Shown piece after piece: positions 26,525 through 34,936 of a DNA stretch of 64,000 bases. Numbering within the stretch: the stretch's first letter is position 1; each line of letters opens with the position of its first letter. The translations under genes and the position numbers were made by a program. Below the pieces are notes generated by a model. The model was given only the letters and a program-made list of their open reading frames with translations, ran no database searches and was not told the origin of the DNA. Origin of the DNA: Alteracholeplasma palmae J233 (GTDB taxonomy: Bacteria; Bacillota_I; Bacilli_A; Acholeplasmatales; Acholeplasmataceae); contig NC_022538.1 of assembly GCF_000968055.1 (NCBI RefSeq), positions 558,001-622,000 of the forward strand, given 5' to 3'.

Positions 26525-26634
26525 CTACATTGGCAAAGTTATCGAAAGATAATGACGCAAAGCTATAGGGCCTTTAATATGGTAGCCAGCTGCCTTGAAC
26601 TTAATTTTTAAGTTTAAGACAGTTGGTTTTTTAC
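26525..26634 (+). ncRNA. second c-di-GMP-I (GEMM) riboswitch with intrinsic terminator
   Basis: Same order of conserved blocks as the first copy: GGCAAAG near 26532, P2 hairpin TTATC-GAAA-GATAA, GACGCAAAG near 26553, TAGGGCCTTTAATATGG, GTAGCC at 26582. The distal part forms a long terminator: CCAGCTG with CAGTTGG, a 2x2 internal loop and TTGAACTTA with TAAGTTTAA, then six T. Aptamer 3' strand and terminator 5' arm overlap at GCCAGC. Two aptamers with different P2 and expression-platform sequences show they diverged rather than arose by a recent copy. Confidence 0.9.
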
Positions 26635-26653
26635 TTTATAAGGAGGCAAAGAT

Positions 26654-27274
26654 ATGAAAAAAACATTTATCTTATTAACAAGTTTACTATTCTTAGTACT
26701 AAGTATGTCAGTATCAGTTTTTGCTTGGTTTACTAAGGTAGAGTCAAACGGTTCAACTAGTATTTCAGGAAGTGTTGAAAATGGCGTTAGAATTGATGTT
26801 ACGCAAGAATTTGAAGGTATTTTTGATAATGTTACTTATAAACATTTAGTTTATGTAAATGAAAAAGAACTAGAAGAAAATAGTAATTTTATTTCAGGAT
26901 TAGCAACTGAAGTGCACATTAAAGTTAAAAATCAGTCTCATTTAGAGACAACAGTTTTTCTAGATTTAGTTGTAAAAAAAGAAGAACCAAATGCAAGACC
27001 ATCAGGTCCACAAGAAGGATTAGTTTATTTAGTACACAGTGAAAACACATCATATATATTAGATAATCTTTCAAATAAAAATAAAGATTTAAAAATGGTT
27101 GAAAAAATTAATGAATATAATTATGCAGGAATTAAATTAAAGCCTGAAGAAGAAAAAGAAATTACAATAGCTGTTTGGGGTAACCATACACAACTTCAAG
27201 AAGAATATAAAACAATCTATCATTCCCTTGTTTACCGTACCATTCTTAAAGTTACAGGAGGTATTGCCAAATGA
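26654..27274 (+). CDS. SipW-type signal peptide, small TasA-like surface protein
   Basis: 206 aa. Signal peptide with Leu/Ser core ending SVFAWF (residues about 20-26), then a beta-rich domain with KVKNQSHLETTVFLDL (ligand of the fold seen in TasA/camelysin-like proteins) and a C-terminal EEKEITIAVWGNH followed by a final strand. GGAGGCAAAG lies before the ATG. First gene behind the second riboswitch; its stop overlaps the next start by 4 nt. The mature domain resembles a compact fibre subunit or the anchor for the large repeat protein that follows (inference). Confidence 0.72.
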   Translation: MKKTFILLTSLLFLVLSMSVSVFAWFTKVESNGSTSISGSVENGVRIDVTQEFEGIFDNVTYKHLVYVNEKELEENSNFISGLATEVHIKVKNQSHLETTVFLDLVVKKEEPNARPSGPQEGLVYLVHSENTSYILDNLSNKNKDLKMVEKINEYNYAGIKLKPEEEKEITIAVWGNHTQLQEEYKTIYHSLVYRTILKVTGGIAK

Positions 27275-29508
27275 GAAAATTAACTTTTTTAATGATTGCT
27301 GGACTACTTTTATTATTAACATCTATTGGTGTTTTTGCGTGGTTTGTAATTAAACCGCTAGAATATAGTATTATGTTACAAAGTGAAAATTTAATGGAAA
27401 CTAAAATGACAGTTACTATTAAAGATGAAATGGTTGTTTATAATAATGAAAAAAATTATGATGAAAATCACTATGCAGTCATTATTAATTCTAAAGAAGA
27501 ACTTGAAAGTTTGAAAGTTGACTTTACTGTCAGTGCATTTACTAACCTTTATGTGAAAGTTAAGGTTGTAACTGAATGGTTTATTAATGATAAAGTCATT
27601 CACTCAAACTCAAATATTAATTATGATATAGCAAACCCAATCTATGAAACTAAAACTAATGAGACTGAAACTCCATTAAAGATCAATGAAATAGAAAACA
27701 TTGACCAGTATGGGAACCATTATTATAAAGATATGGTGAATAAAAATACTTCAATGGCTTTTCCTTTTATCACAAAAGCCACACTAGATAATGAAAATGC
27801 ATTTAATAATGGGGCAAAACTAAGATTTAGTTTAATTGTTTCAGGGATACAAGCAAATAGAAAAGAAGCTTGGGGGACTGTTAATGCTAAAGAGCTTAGC
27901 TTTAGCGAAGATCAAATAATAGATGTAAAAGTAAAGTTTAAAGGTATTTCTACACCATATGATGCGGTTGTTATTAATTTTTGTAATAAGGCAGATTTAA
28001 AAAACACGCAATACATATGGACTGATAAAATTAAAAATAAAAGAATTGAACTTACAAATGGAACATATCACCTACATTTAGAAATCCCTAACTTTTTAGA
28101 TTTTACTTATCAAATTGAAAATAATATATTATCTTTAACAATCAGTTATACAAAAAATGTTACAGAAGAAAACTGGGCTCAAGAACATATTGTTTATAGC
28201 CCTAGTATAGTCAATCTTTGGGATAGCGAAACTCAATATAAGTCAAAAGATATTGTTTACTACGAAGATGATAAAGGTAAAATAACATACTGGAAGGCAC
28301 TAACTGATAGCAGAGGTGCTAACCCAACTACGACTAGCTGGGCTTGGGCTAGTATGGAAAGAAAATGGCAATCTAATATAGTATATGATGTTGGAACTAT
28401 TGTCTATTATAAAGATGCTTTCTGGCAAAGTGAGCAAAAAAATGCATCGGAGCCTGGAAAATCACATCAATGGACTAGATTAGATAAAACTTGGAGTATT
28501 TATAATCAAGAAAATAGATACTACAAAAAAGGTGATTACATTATAAAGGGAAAAGAACTTTACGTTCTAACAGCTGATAATTATGGTGGCAACCCTGAAG
28601 ATGAATGGTCAAACTGGTTTCATGTGACAACCCAATGGAAACAGGCAAGATACGCTAAATACGATATTGTTGAGCATAATGGAAATTTATGGATATCAAT
28701 TAAAGATGATAACAGAGTTAATATTGATGAGCAAAGTGGAAATGGTTGGAGAAAACTAGATAATAACTTTGAGTTTGTACAGTTTAATACATACAAAGAA
28801 TTTGACATTGTGAAATATGAAAATCAATATTACATAGCAAGTAATAATGTATGGGGAGAACCTAGTATTTTAGATTATAAAGGGTTTATTTACCTGAACT
28901 TGAATCAAGCAAATGTATACGATATAAATACTAACTATCAAAAATTCCAAGTAGTATCTTATGAGGTAAATCAAACTAAAAAATATTTTGTATCACTTGA
29001 AGACTCTAATCAAACTGAACCAACTCAATCATACAAATGGAAAGAAATAACATCAGAGTATAGTCCTTATACACAATATAAAGAGTTTGATTTTGTTAAC
29101 TATAATAATCTTACATATGTTTGGGTTTATGATACCCCATCTAGCAAAAATGATATACCTGGTGTTTCTTATGGTTGGAAGGTTGCTACTCAAACATGGA
29201 ACCCAATTAATAACTATAGAAATAACTTAGAACAAACGATTTTCAGTTATATTTATGAAGATAATAAATGGTGGGTTTGGACTGGAAAAGATAATACAAG
29301 AAGTACATTAAGACCAGGAATCATTGGTAGTAACTGGCAAGAATTAACCGAATATTGGAGAATATATAACGAATATAAAAAAGGTGATAAAGTTATTTTT
29401 GATGGCTCTTTCTGGGAAGCATTAGAAGATCCAGGTAAAGTTGGCCCAGGAAATGACTTTACTATTTGGAAAGAATATAAGATAGAATGGAACCCAAATA
29501 GACCTTAA
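27271..29508 (+). CDS. SipW-type signal peptide, large surface adhesin with CBM5/12-like repeats
   Basis: 745 aa. Signal peptide ending GVFAWF (about 18-23), a TasA-like N-terminal domain to about 225, a linker domain, then from about residue 316 to 740 roughly nine units of ~46 residues with the pattern W-x(5)-Y-x(2)-G/K-D-x-V-x-Y-x(2)-x-W/Y-x-A-x(n)-P-x(n)-W. This is the layout of chitin-binding CBM5/12 modules: aromatic residues in fixed places suggest polysaccharide binding. No LPxTG or TM at the C-terminus, so attachment must be through the N-terminal domain or fibre. ATGA overlap with the preceding gene. Ends at a strong terminator. A c-di-GMP-controlled adhesin for glycan surfaces is the best reading (inference). 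Confidence 0.78.
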   Translation: MRKLTFLMIAGLLLLLTSIGVFAWFVIKPLEYSIMLQSENLMETKMTVTIKDEMVVYNNEKNYDENHYAVIINSKEELESLKVDFTVSAFTNLYVKVKVVTEWFINDKVIHSNSNINYDIANPIYETKTNETETPLKINEIENIDQYGNHYYKDMVNKNTSMAFPFITKATLDNENAFNNGAKLRFSLIVSGIQANRKEAWGTVNAKELSFSEDQIIDVKVKFKGISTPYDAVVINFCNKADLKNTQYIWTDKIKNKRIELTNGTYHLHLEIPNFLDFTYQIENNILSLTISYTKNVTEENWAQEHIVYSPSIVNLWDSETQYKSKDIVYYEDDKGKITYWKALTDSRGANPTTTSWAWASMERKWQSNIVYDVGTIVYYKDAFWQSEQKNASEPGKSHQWTRLDKTWSIYNQENRYYKKGDYIIKGKELYVLTADNYGGNPEDEWSNWFHVTTQWKQARYAKYDIVEHNGNLWISIKDDNRVNIDEQSGNGWRKLDNNFEFVQFNTYKEFDIVKYENQYYIASNNVWGEPSILDYKGFIYLNLNQANVYDINTNYQKFQVVSYEVNQTKKYFVSLEDSNQTEPTQSYKWKEITSEYSPYTQYKEFDFVNYNNLTYVWVYDTPSSKNDIPGVSYGWKVATQTWNPINNYRNNLEQTIFSYIYEDNKWWVWTGKDNTRSTLRPGIIGSNWQELTEYWRIYNEYKKGDKVIFDGSFWEALEDPGKVGPGNDFTIWKEYKIEWNPNRP
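28216..29490 (+). repeat. about nine CBM5/12-like repeat units inside the adhesin gene
   Basis: Units begin near 28216, 28363, 28492, 28633, 28768, 28912, 29053, 29197 and 29353. They are diverged at DNA level; conservation is in Trp/Tyr and Gly-Asp positions of the protein, so this is old duplication under selection. Confidence 0.65.
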
Positions 29509-29521
29509 AATAAGTTTAAAT

Positions 29522-29570
29522 AAAACTTTCCTTTAGATGCTAAAAATCTAAATAAGGAGAGTTTTTTTAT
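29522..29570 (+). terminator. intrinsic terminator closing the second riboswitch operon
   Basis: AAACTTTCCTT pairs with AAGGAGAGTTT (one G-U), and an inner TTTAGAT pairs with ATCTAAA; seven T follow. Confidence 0.85.
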
Positions 29571-29679
29571 AAATTTGTAAAAAACAAAAAAATATCTAAA
29601 TAAAATAAAATAATAGCTGACACAGATAGCTAAATTACTATTGACTCATAATGTTAATGAAATAAAATGCATACTTATA

Positions 29680-29688
29680 TGTTATAAT
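29680..29688 (+). promoter_or_regulatory. extended -10 promoter of the PAS-GGDEF gene
   Basis: TGTTATAAT (TG at 29680-29681, TATAAT at 29683-29688), about 45 nt before the start codon; the -35 is poor. The gene is therefore not under either riboswitch. Confidence 0.7.
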
Positions 29689-29733
29689 TATATATACATT
29701 AGAAGATGAAAAGATATAACAATGGGTGAATGA

Positions 29734-31257
29734 ATGAAAAAAATTTTTCAAATTTCTGAAGAGTTAATAAAAAAGAATTACATTTTTTTAAGTGAAAATC
29801 AGATGCCACAAATAGTTGTTGATAAGAAGAAAAAAAAGATAGTTTGGATCAATACACAAGCTTTGTTTCTTTTTAAAGAAAGCCAAAATATTGATGAAAA
29901 CAATCTCAATGTATCAGACATCAGTGAACACTTGGCTCAATCAATTGATAACAATGATTCAGTCAGTATTTTTGAATACCAAAAAGAGAAGTATGTAGGG
30001 ACTTTCATCTATACTAAAGATGAAAACTATCCTTATATGCTCATACTTATAGAAAAAAATGATTCAAAAATAGATTTAGACTTTTTGAAACAAAGATATG
30101 AAACAACAAGTGAAATGCTAATTATGTTAGATAAGAACTTTAATCCGATTGACTATTCAAAAGCTTTTTTAGACCTTTTTGAAAAAGAAGTTTGGGATGA
30201 TTTTTATATATTTTTAGATGGAAATTTAGAAGTTAAAAAAGTAAAAGAATGTGGTGTTAAGCACAACCAAACTGAAAGAGTTTTAAAGAAAACTAAAAAA
30301 GGCAATTTAGTCATTTTAAACAAAAGAGTGTCTATGCTAAAAGTTGATAATAACCTGATAGGATATTTATTAGACTATGAATATCAAAGCGAAGATATCT
30401 TCGGATATCAAGATGGATCAACTTTTAGAGAAATTATAAATAACATTGTTGATGGTGTCTTAATATCTTCTAAAGATCATATTACACTTTGGGTCAATGA
30501 TTCTATTACCAGAATGAGTGGCTATACAGCAAATGAACTTATAGGAACCAAAGTTGGGAAAATGAAGTCTAACCTACACGACAGTCAGTTTTACAAAAGA
30601 ATGTGGGAAAAACTTGATTCAGGAAATTCTTGGGAAGGTACGATTTGGAATAAACGTAAAACAGGAGAAACTTTTCCTCTATGGCTTCAAATCATGCCTG
30701 TTAGGAATAATAAGAATCAAATTTCACACTATGTAGCTATTTATAAAGACTTATCAGAGTTTGATTCACCTAATAAGAGTTTATTATTAGCCTTAGAAAA
30801 AGATCCTTTAACAAGCATTTCTAATAGAACTAACTTTATAAGAGCCGTTACTAACCTTTTAGAAACTAAGAAACAAAAAGGGACTATTTTATTTATTGAT
30901 ATGGATAACTTTAAAGAAATTAATGATAACTACGGTCATTTAATTGGTGATAAAGTCTTATTAGAGCTTTCAGCCAGATTGACCCAAGTATATTCTAATA
31001 ACTTAGTTGCTAGATATGGTGGCGATGAGTTTATTGTCTATCTAGAAAATGTCTATGAAAAAGATGATGTATTAGATAATCTATTAAAATTACATCGAAT
31101 TACAAAAGAAATAGTTATGATAGATACCATAGAGTTTCAAATTGATTTAAGTGCAGGCTATGCCACACACGATGAACAAGAGACAGATATCCTTAGATTA
31201 ATCAAAGAAGCGGATGCGTCTATGTATGAAATTAAACGTGAGAAAAAGAATTTATAA
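29734..31257 (+). CDS. PAS-GGDEF diguanylate cyclase
   Basis: 507 aa, no TM segment. Seen: an N-terminal PAS-like region (about 15-110), a second (about 115-220), a clear PAS/PAC at about 232-345 with WEGTIWNKRKTGE, then a GGDEF domain: DPLTSISNRTNF at its start, FIDMDNFKEIND near 388, GHLIGDKVL and the intact RYGGDEFIVY near 428. The RxxD inhibitory site normally five residues before GGDEF is absent (YSNNLVA), so product inhibition at that site is not expected. It makes c-di-GMP from two GTP. It is the only complete GGDEF in the window and would supply the ligand for the two riboswitches upstream. GGGTGA precedes the ATG. Confidence 0.92.
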   Translation: MKKIFQISEELIKKNYIFLSENQMPQIVVDKKKKKIVWINTQALFLFKESQNIDENNLNVSDISEHLAQSIDNNDSVSIFEYQKEKYVGTFIYTKDENYPYMLILIEKNDSKIDLDFLKQRYETTSEMLIMLDKNFNPIDYSKAFLDLFEKEVWDDFYIFLDGNLEVKKVKECGVKHNQTERVLKKTKKGNLVILNKRVSMLKVDNNLIGYLLDYEYQSEDIFGYQDGSTFREIINNIVDGVLISSKDHITLWVNDSITRMSGYTANELIGTKVGKMKSNLHDSQFYKRMWEKLDSGNSWEGTIWNKRKTGETFPLWLQIMPVRNNKNQISHYVAIYKDLSEFDSPNKSLLLALEKDPLTSISNRTNFIRAVTNLLETKKQKGTILFIDMDNFKEINDNYGHLIGDKVLLELSARLTQVYSNNLVARYGGDEFIVYLENVYEKDDVLDNLLKLHRITKEIVMIDTIEFQIDLSAGYATHDEQETDILRLIKEADASMYEIKREKKNL

Positions 31258-31287
31258 AAAAAGGGACCTTAATAGTCCCTTTCGTTT
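31257..31287. terminator. bidirectional terminator between the GGDEF gene and metQ
   Basis: AAAGGGACC / AGTCCCTTT with TTAAT loop near 31259-31282; A-run and T-run on either side serve both convergent genes. Confidence 0.8.
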
Positions 31288-31289
31288 TA

Positions 31290-32111
31290 TTAAAATGCTG
31301 GAGTGCTTGCCCAAGCGTAATTATCAATTAAGAATTGTCTTACTTTATCTGATTTTAAATGTTTTTCTAGTAATTGAATTTTATTACTATTTCTGTTGTC
31401 TTCACGAGCAACTAATGAAATACCAAATTCTTTTGAAGTATCATCAAGTTCTTCTCCAAATAAGATTTCTTTTTCTAAATCAAGTTTTGAAGCTTTAATA
31501 TAAGTTGGATACATAATTGCTAGACTATTTCTTTGATCTTCATTATATAAAGTAGGAGCAGTCACAATTGAATGAATTGTAAAAGTTAATCCTTTATGAT
31601 TAATTGTAGAAGAAGCTTTAACTTGATCTAAAGTTACTTCTAGAGGATTTAAACCTTCTAAGTTAAGTAATCCTGCTTGTGACAATAGATAGATTGATCT
31701 AGTAATATTTGCACTATCACTTGGGATGATAATATCAGTGCCATTTGGAACTTCAGCGATAGTTTTATAATTCTTTGAATATAAAGAGAAGTTAGAATAA
31801 TAAATAGGCATTACTTTAACTAACTTAGCATTATTAGCTTTATTGAAGTCTTCCATAAAGAATTTATGTTGGATCATATTAGCATCTAAATCTTTATCTT
31901 GTAAAAGTTTATTTTGGGCTGCATATCCCATTTTTTTAACTTCAACTTTGATGCCATCTTTTTTTAAATCATCTTTGATGAGTTCGATTAAATCACCCAT
32001 AGGGTAAAAATCTACACCAATTGTCAAGGTGTTTTCTTTTGAATCCTTATTACATGCTACTAATAGAACAGCGAATACTGCTGTAAAAATAACTGATAAA
32101 ACTTTTTTCAT
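31290..32111 (-). CDS. metQ: methionine ABC transporter substrate-binding lipoprotein
   Basis: 273 aa lipoprotein of the NlpA/MetQ family. Seen: signal peptide with lipobox LLVAC (Cys20), TIGVDFYPMGDLIE, QHKFFMEDFN and the conserved Asn/Ser ligand region IIPSDSANITRS of the methionine pocket. On the minus strand behind metI, 20 nt apart; AGAGGAAAAC precedes the ATG. It captures methionine outside the membrane for MetNI. Last gene of the operon; bidirectional terminator follows. Confidence 0.92.
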   Translation of the reverse strand: MKKVLSVIFTAVFAVLLVACNKDSKENTLTIGVDFYPMGDLIELIKDDLKKDGIKVEVKKMGYAAQNKLLQDKDLDANMIQHKFFMEDFNKANNAKLVKVMPIYYSNFSLYSKNYKTIAEVPNGTDIIIPSDSANITRSIYLLSQAGLLNLEGLNPLEVTLDQVKASSTINHKGLTFTIHSIVTAPTLYNEDQRNSLAIMYPTYIKASKLDLEKEILFGEELDDTSKEFGISLVAREDNRNSNKIQLLEKHLKSDKVRQFLIDNYAWASTPAF

Positions 32112-32131
32112 AATTGTTTTCCTCTTTTCAT

Positions 32132-32797
32132 TTATCTTTTATCAATTTTTCGTGCAATTAAGTTACCAACTGCTTGTGTTACTTGTACTAATATGATCAT
32201 GACAATAATAATTATCCACATTAAGTCATATTTAAAATTAGCAAAACCTTCTCTAATAGCCAGATCACCTAATCCACCACCACCAATAGTTCCCATAACA
32301 GTTGAATATGAGAGTAAACTTACTAAAGTAGAAGTGAAATTTAAAACAATGTTTGAGCGAGATTCTTTAAACAAGAAATCTTTAAAGTATGAAATTTTTG
32401 AAGCACCTAACATATAAGAGGTTTCGTAAGTTTCATTTTTAACATCAAGAAAAGACTGCTCAGCTAGTCTAGCAAAAGTTGCTAAACCAATTAAAGTTAA
32501 AGGCACTTTAGAAGCATTTGCCCCAAATCCGGTACCTACGATAAAGCGATTAAAAGGGATGAGTATAATAATAAAGAGTATAAAAGGGACAGATCTAATG
32601 GTATTAACAAAAGAAGAGAAGATAAAGTAAATGATTTTATTTTCATAAATTCCTTTGGGTCTAGTTGAGAATAAGATGATTGCGACAAGTAAACCTAAAA
32701 CGAAAGAAAAGATTGCAGAAAAGAATATCATATCTGCTGTTTCTCCTAGGGATTCTAGAAGGATACTGCCATATTTTTCTATTAGATTATTCAGCAT
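32132..32797 (-). CDS. metI: methionine ABC transporter permease
   Basis: 221 aa, five predicted TM helices, with the EAA coupling loop in ETSYMLGASKISYFKDFLF and VMGTIGGGGLGDLAIREGF typical of MetI. Its start overlaps the end of metN by 11 nt, so the operon order on the minus strand is metN-metI-metQ. It forms the membrane channel with MetN. Confidence 0.92.
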   Translation of the reverse strand: MLNNLIEKYGSILLESLGETADMIFFSAIFSFVLGLLVAIILFSTRPKGIYENKIIYFIFSSFVNTIRSVPFILFIIILIPFNRFIVGTGFGANASKVPLTLIGLATFARLAEQSFLDVKNETYETSYMLGASKISYFKDFLFKESRSNIVLNFTSTLVSLLSYSTVMGTIGGGGLGDLAIREGFANFKYDLMWIIIIVMIILVQVTQAVGNLIARKIDKR

Positions 32798-33509
32798 GAT
32801 TAAATGCCTCTAAGTATGAAATGGGTTTAAACTCACTTATTTTATTTGTGATAATATTTTCTATACGACCATTTTCTAGAATAGCTATCTTATTACACAT
32901 AGATTTAATCACTGATATATCATGTGAAACTAGGATGATAGTTGTATGGAATTCTTCGTTGATTTTTTTTAGAAGAGAAAGAATTTCAAACGTAGTTTTT
33001 TCATCTAAGGCAGAAGTTGGTTCATCACAAAAAATAATTTGTGGCTGAGTAATAATTGCACGAGCAATCGCAACTCTTTGTTTCTGGCCTCCAGATAATG
33101 TTCTTATAAACTCGTTAGAAAAATTTTCTAAACCAACAAAACCTAATACCTCTTTAGCCTTTTGTAGTCTTTCTAATTTCGAAACTTTTCTTAATTTTAA
33201 TGGTAAGGCAACATTTTCCAAAACAGTTAAGTTAGAAAGTAAATTGAAATGTTGAAAAATCATTGATGTTTCACGTACAATAGCATACTTAGTTGTAGGA
33301 GTAAGTTGTTTATCTTGAATGACAATACTGCCACTATCTGGTGACATAAACCCTGTTAAAATTCTAAGAAGGGTTGATTTACCAGAACCTGTTGGACCTA
33401 CGAGTCCAAAGATATCTTTTTTTTCAATCATAAGATTAATATCATCTAAAACTAAAACTTTTTCTTTGTTAGTTATAAAATATTTTGTTATACCGTTTAG
33501 TTCGATCAT
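32787..33509 (-). CDS. metN: methionine ABC transporter ATP-binding protein
   Basis: 240 aa. Walker A GPTGSGKST near 37, Q-loop FQHFNLL near 86, signature TLSGGQKQR near 141, Walker B IIFCDEPTSALD near 160, switch His in VSHD. Shorter than MetN of Bacillus or E. coli (~340 aa): the C-terminal NIL/ACT-like domain that senses methionine is absent, so trans-inhibition by intracellular methionine is not expected. AAGAGGTG precedes the ATG. First gene of the minus-strand operon. Confidence 0.93.
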   Translation of the reverse strand: MIELNGITKYFITNKEKVLVLDDINLMIEKKDIFGLVGPTGSGKSTLLRILTGFMSPDSGSIVIQDKQLTPTTKYAIVRETSMIFQHFNLLSNLTVLENVALPLKLRKVSKLERLQKAKEVLGFVGLENFSNEFIRTLSGGQKQRVAIARAIITQPQIIFCDEPTSALDEKTTFEILSLLKKINEEFHTTIILVSHDISVIKSMCNKIAILENGRIENIITNKISEFKPISYLEAFNHAE

Positions 33510-33533
33510 TGTTACACCTCTTTTAACACGTAT

Positions 33534-33562
33534 ATTATATGTAAAAAGTATGATAAACCCAA
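33534..33562 (-). promoter_or_regulatory. promoter of metNIQ
   Basis: On the minus strand TATAAT (33534-33539) with TTGGGT (33557-33562) 17 nt upstream. The gap to the divergent gene is only ~160 nt; I see no S-box or T-box RNA in it. Confidence 0.6.
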
Positions 33563-33668
33563 TGTAAACACATTTTTTTATAACAATAAACGATTAAAAC
33601 GATTTTTAAATAGAAAAAACGGCACATCAATGATAAAATAGTTTATATCAAACGAAAAAGGTGATTTT

Positions 33669-34925
33669 ATGATTGCTAAAATAACATTTGAAAATTTGTT
33701 ATCTATTAAAAATAAACAAACCATAGATTATTTATCTTCTAAAGAAAAAAAGCATTTGAACCATATAGAAAACTATCATACTACTAGATTACTTAAAAAT
33801 AAAATTATCATTGGTAAGAATGATACAGGTAAAACTAATTTTATTAAAATAATGTTTTATTTAAAAAAAATATATGAAGATGGTCTTAATGTACTACCAA
33901 AAGATTTCTATTATGGACAACAAAAAAAAGAATTAAGTTTAATTGAAATAGAGTTTTTTATTCATCAAAGACAATATCAATACGGCATTTCTTTTAACAT
34001 AGACTCAAAAGAAATTGGTGAAGAATATTTATATGAGTTTAAACAAGAAAGAAAAAATAAAAAATTTCACTTTAATAGAAAAGAAGTTAACTCAGATGTC
34101 TTTTCTAAAGACTTAAATGCAGATGCTAAAGATAGATTACAAGCTTATTTATACGATCTTAAATATGATAGAAAGAATCTTTTAATCAATAAAATGAAAG
34201 ATAAGTACATTGAAGATTATAAAGAATTATACTTTTTTAATGATGTAATAGAATTTTTTGAAAACATTACAGTCTATTTGAAACAAGATCCTTACTTATT
34301 TGGGCATTTTTCATACCATCAGCAACATAAGATTATCTTGCAGTTAAAAGAACTTGATATCCCGATTCAACAGATGAAGTATGAAGAAACACAACTAGAT
34401 ACAATCAGGGTACAACTCGGGCGCCATCAATATGATAAATGGCTAGAATATGTTACAACCCTTAAATACAAGCATGAAAAAAAAGATGAATTTGTTTTTT
34501 TAATGTATGATAACTTATATAGAATTATTTTTGTTGATCAAGATAATTTTAAAGTGTATTTAACTAAAATAAATAAAGAAAATAAGCAATATGATTTTAA
34601 TGAATTATCATCTGGATATCGTCAAATTTTGATGTATCTGATGTTTTTTACATCAAGTAGTAGAATCTATTTATTTATAGATGACTTTGGTTTAAACGGG
34701 CATCCTACATTAATTAAGAAGCTGCTAGAAAAAAATCTTTCTAAGATTACCCAATTAACAATTACAACCCACAATCTTTTATTACTAGATAACGAATTAC
34801 TAAGAAAAGATGAACTCATGTTGATTACAAAAACAGAATTAGAAAGTAAATATGAGTCATTTGAAACTTTTAATATTAGAAGTGATAAGAATTTATTTAA
34901 GTGGTATTTAGAAGAAAAAATTTAA
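33669..34925 (+). CDS. stand-alone AAA15-family ATPase
   Basis: 418 aa. Walker A GKNDTGKTN near 49-57, ABC-like signature LSSGYRQILMY near 316, Walker B IYLFIDDFGLNG near 333 and the switch TTHNLLLLDN near 361. A charged helical middle (about 110-260) replaces the coiled-coil arm of SMC proteins. Belongs to the same broad group as the ATPase at 2816 but is not a close copy, and has no small partner; the next gene is rnhA, 11 nt later. Role unknown; members of this group occur in phage-defence and DNA-repair settings. Confidence 0.75.
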   Translation: MIAKITFENLLSIKNKQTIDYLSSKEKKHLNHIENYHTTRLLKNKIIIGKNDTGKTNFIKIMFYLKKIYEDGLNVLPKDFYYGQQKKELSLIEIEFFIHQRQYQYGISFNIDSKEIGEEYLYEFKQERKNKKFHFNRKEVNSDVFSKDLNADAKDRLQAYLYDLKYDRKNLLINKMKDKYIEDYKELYFFNDVIEFFENITVYLKQDPYLFGHFSYHQQHKIILQLKELDIPIQQMKYEETQLDTIRVQLGRHQYDKWLEYVTTLKYKHEKKDEFVFLMYDNLYRIIFVDQDNFKVYLTKINKENKQYDFNELSSGYRQILMYLMFFTSSSRIYLFIDDFGLNGHPTLIKKLLEKNLSKITQLTITTHNLLLLDNELLRKDELMLITKTELESKYESFETFNIRSDKNLFKWYLEEKI

Positions 34926-34936
34926 GGAATGATACA

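Noticed and set aside
33510-33668. S-box or T-box RNA upstream of metNIQ
   Set aside because: The gap is about 160 nt including both divergent promoters and shows no aptamer-like conserved blocks.
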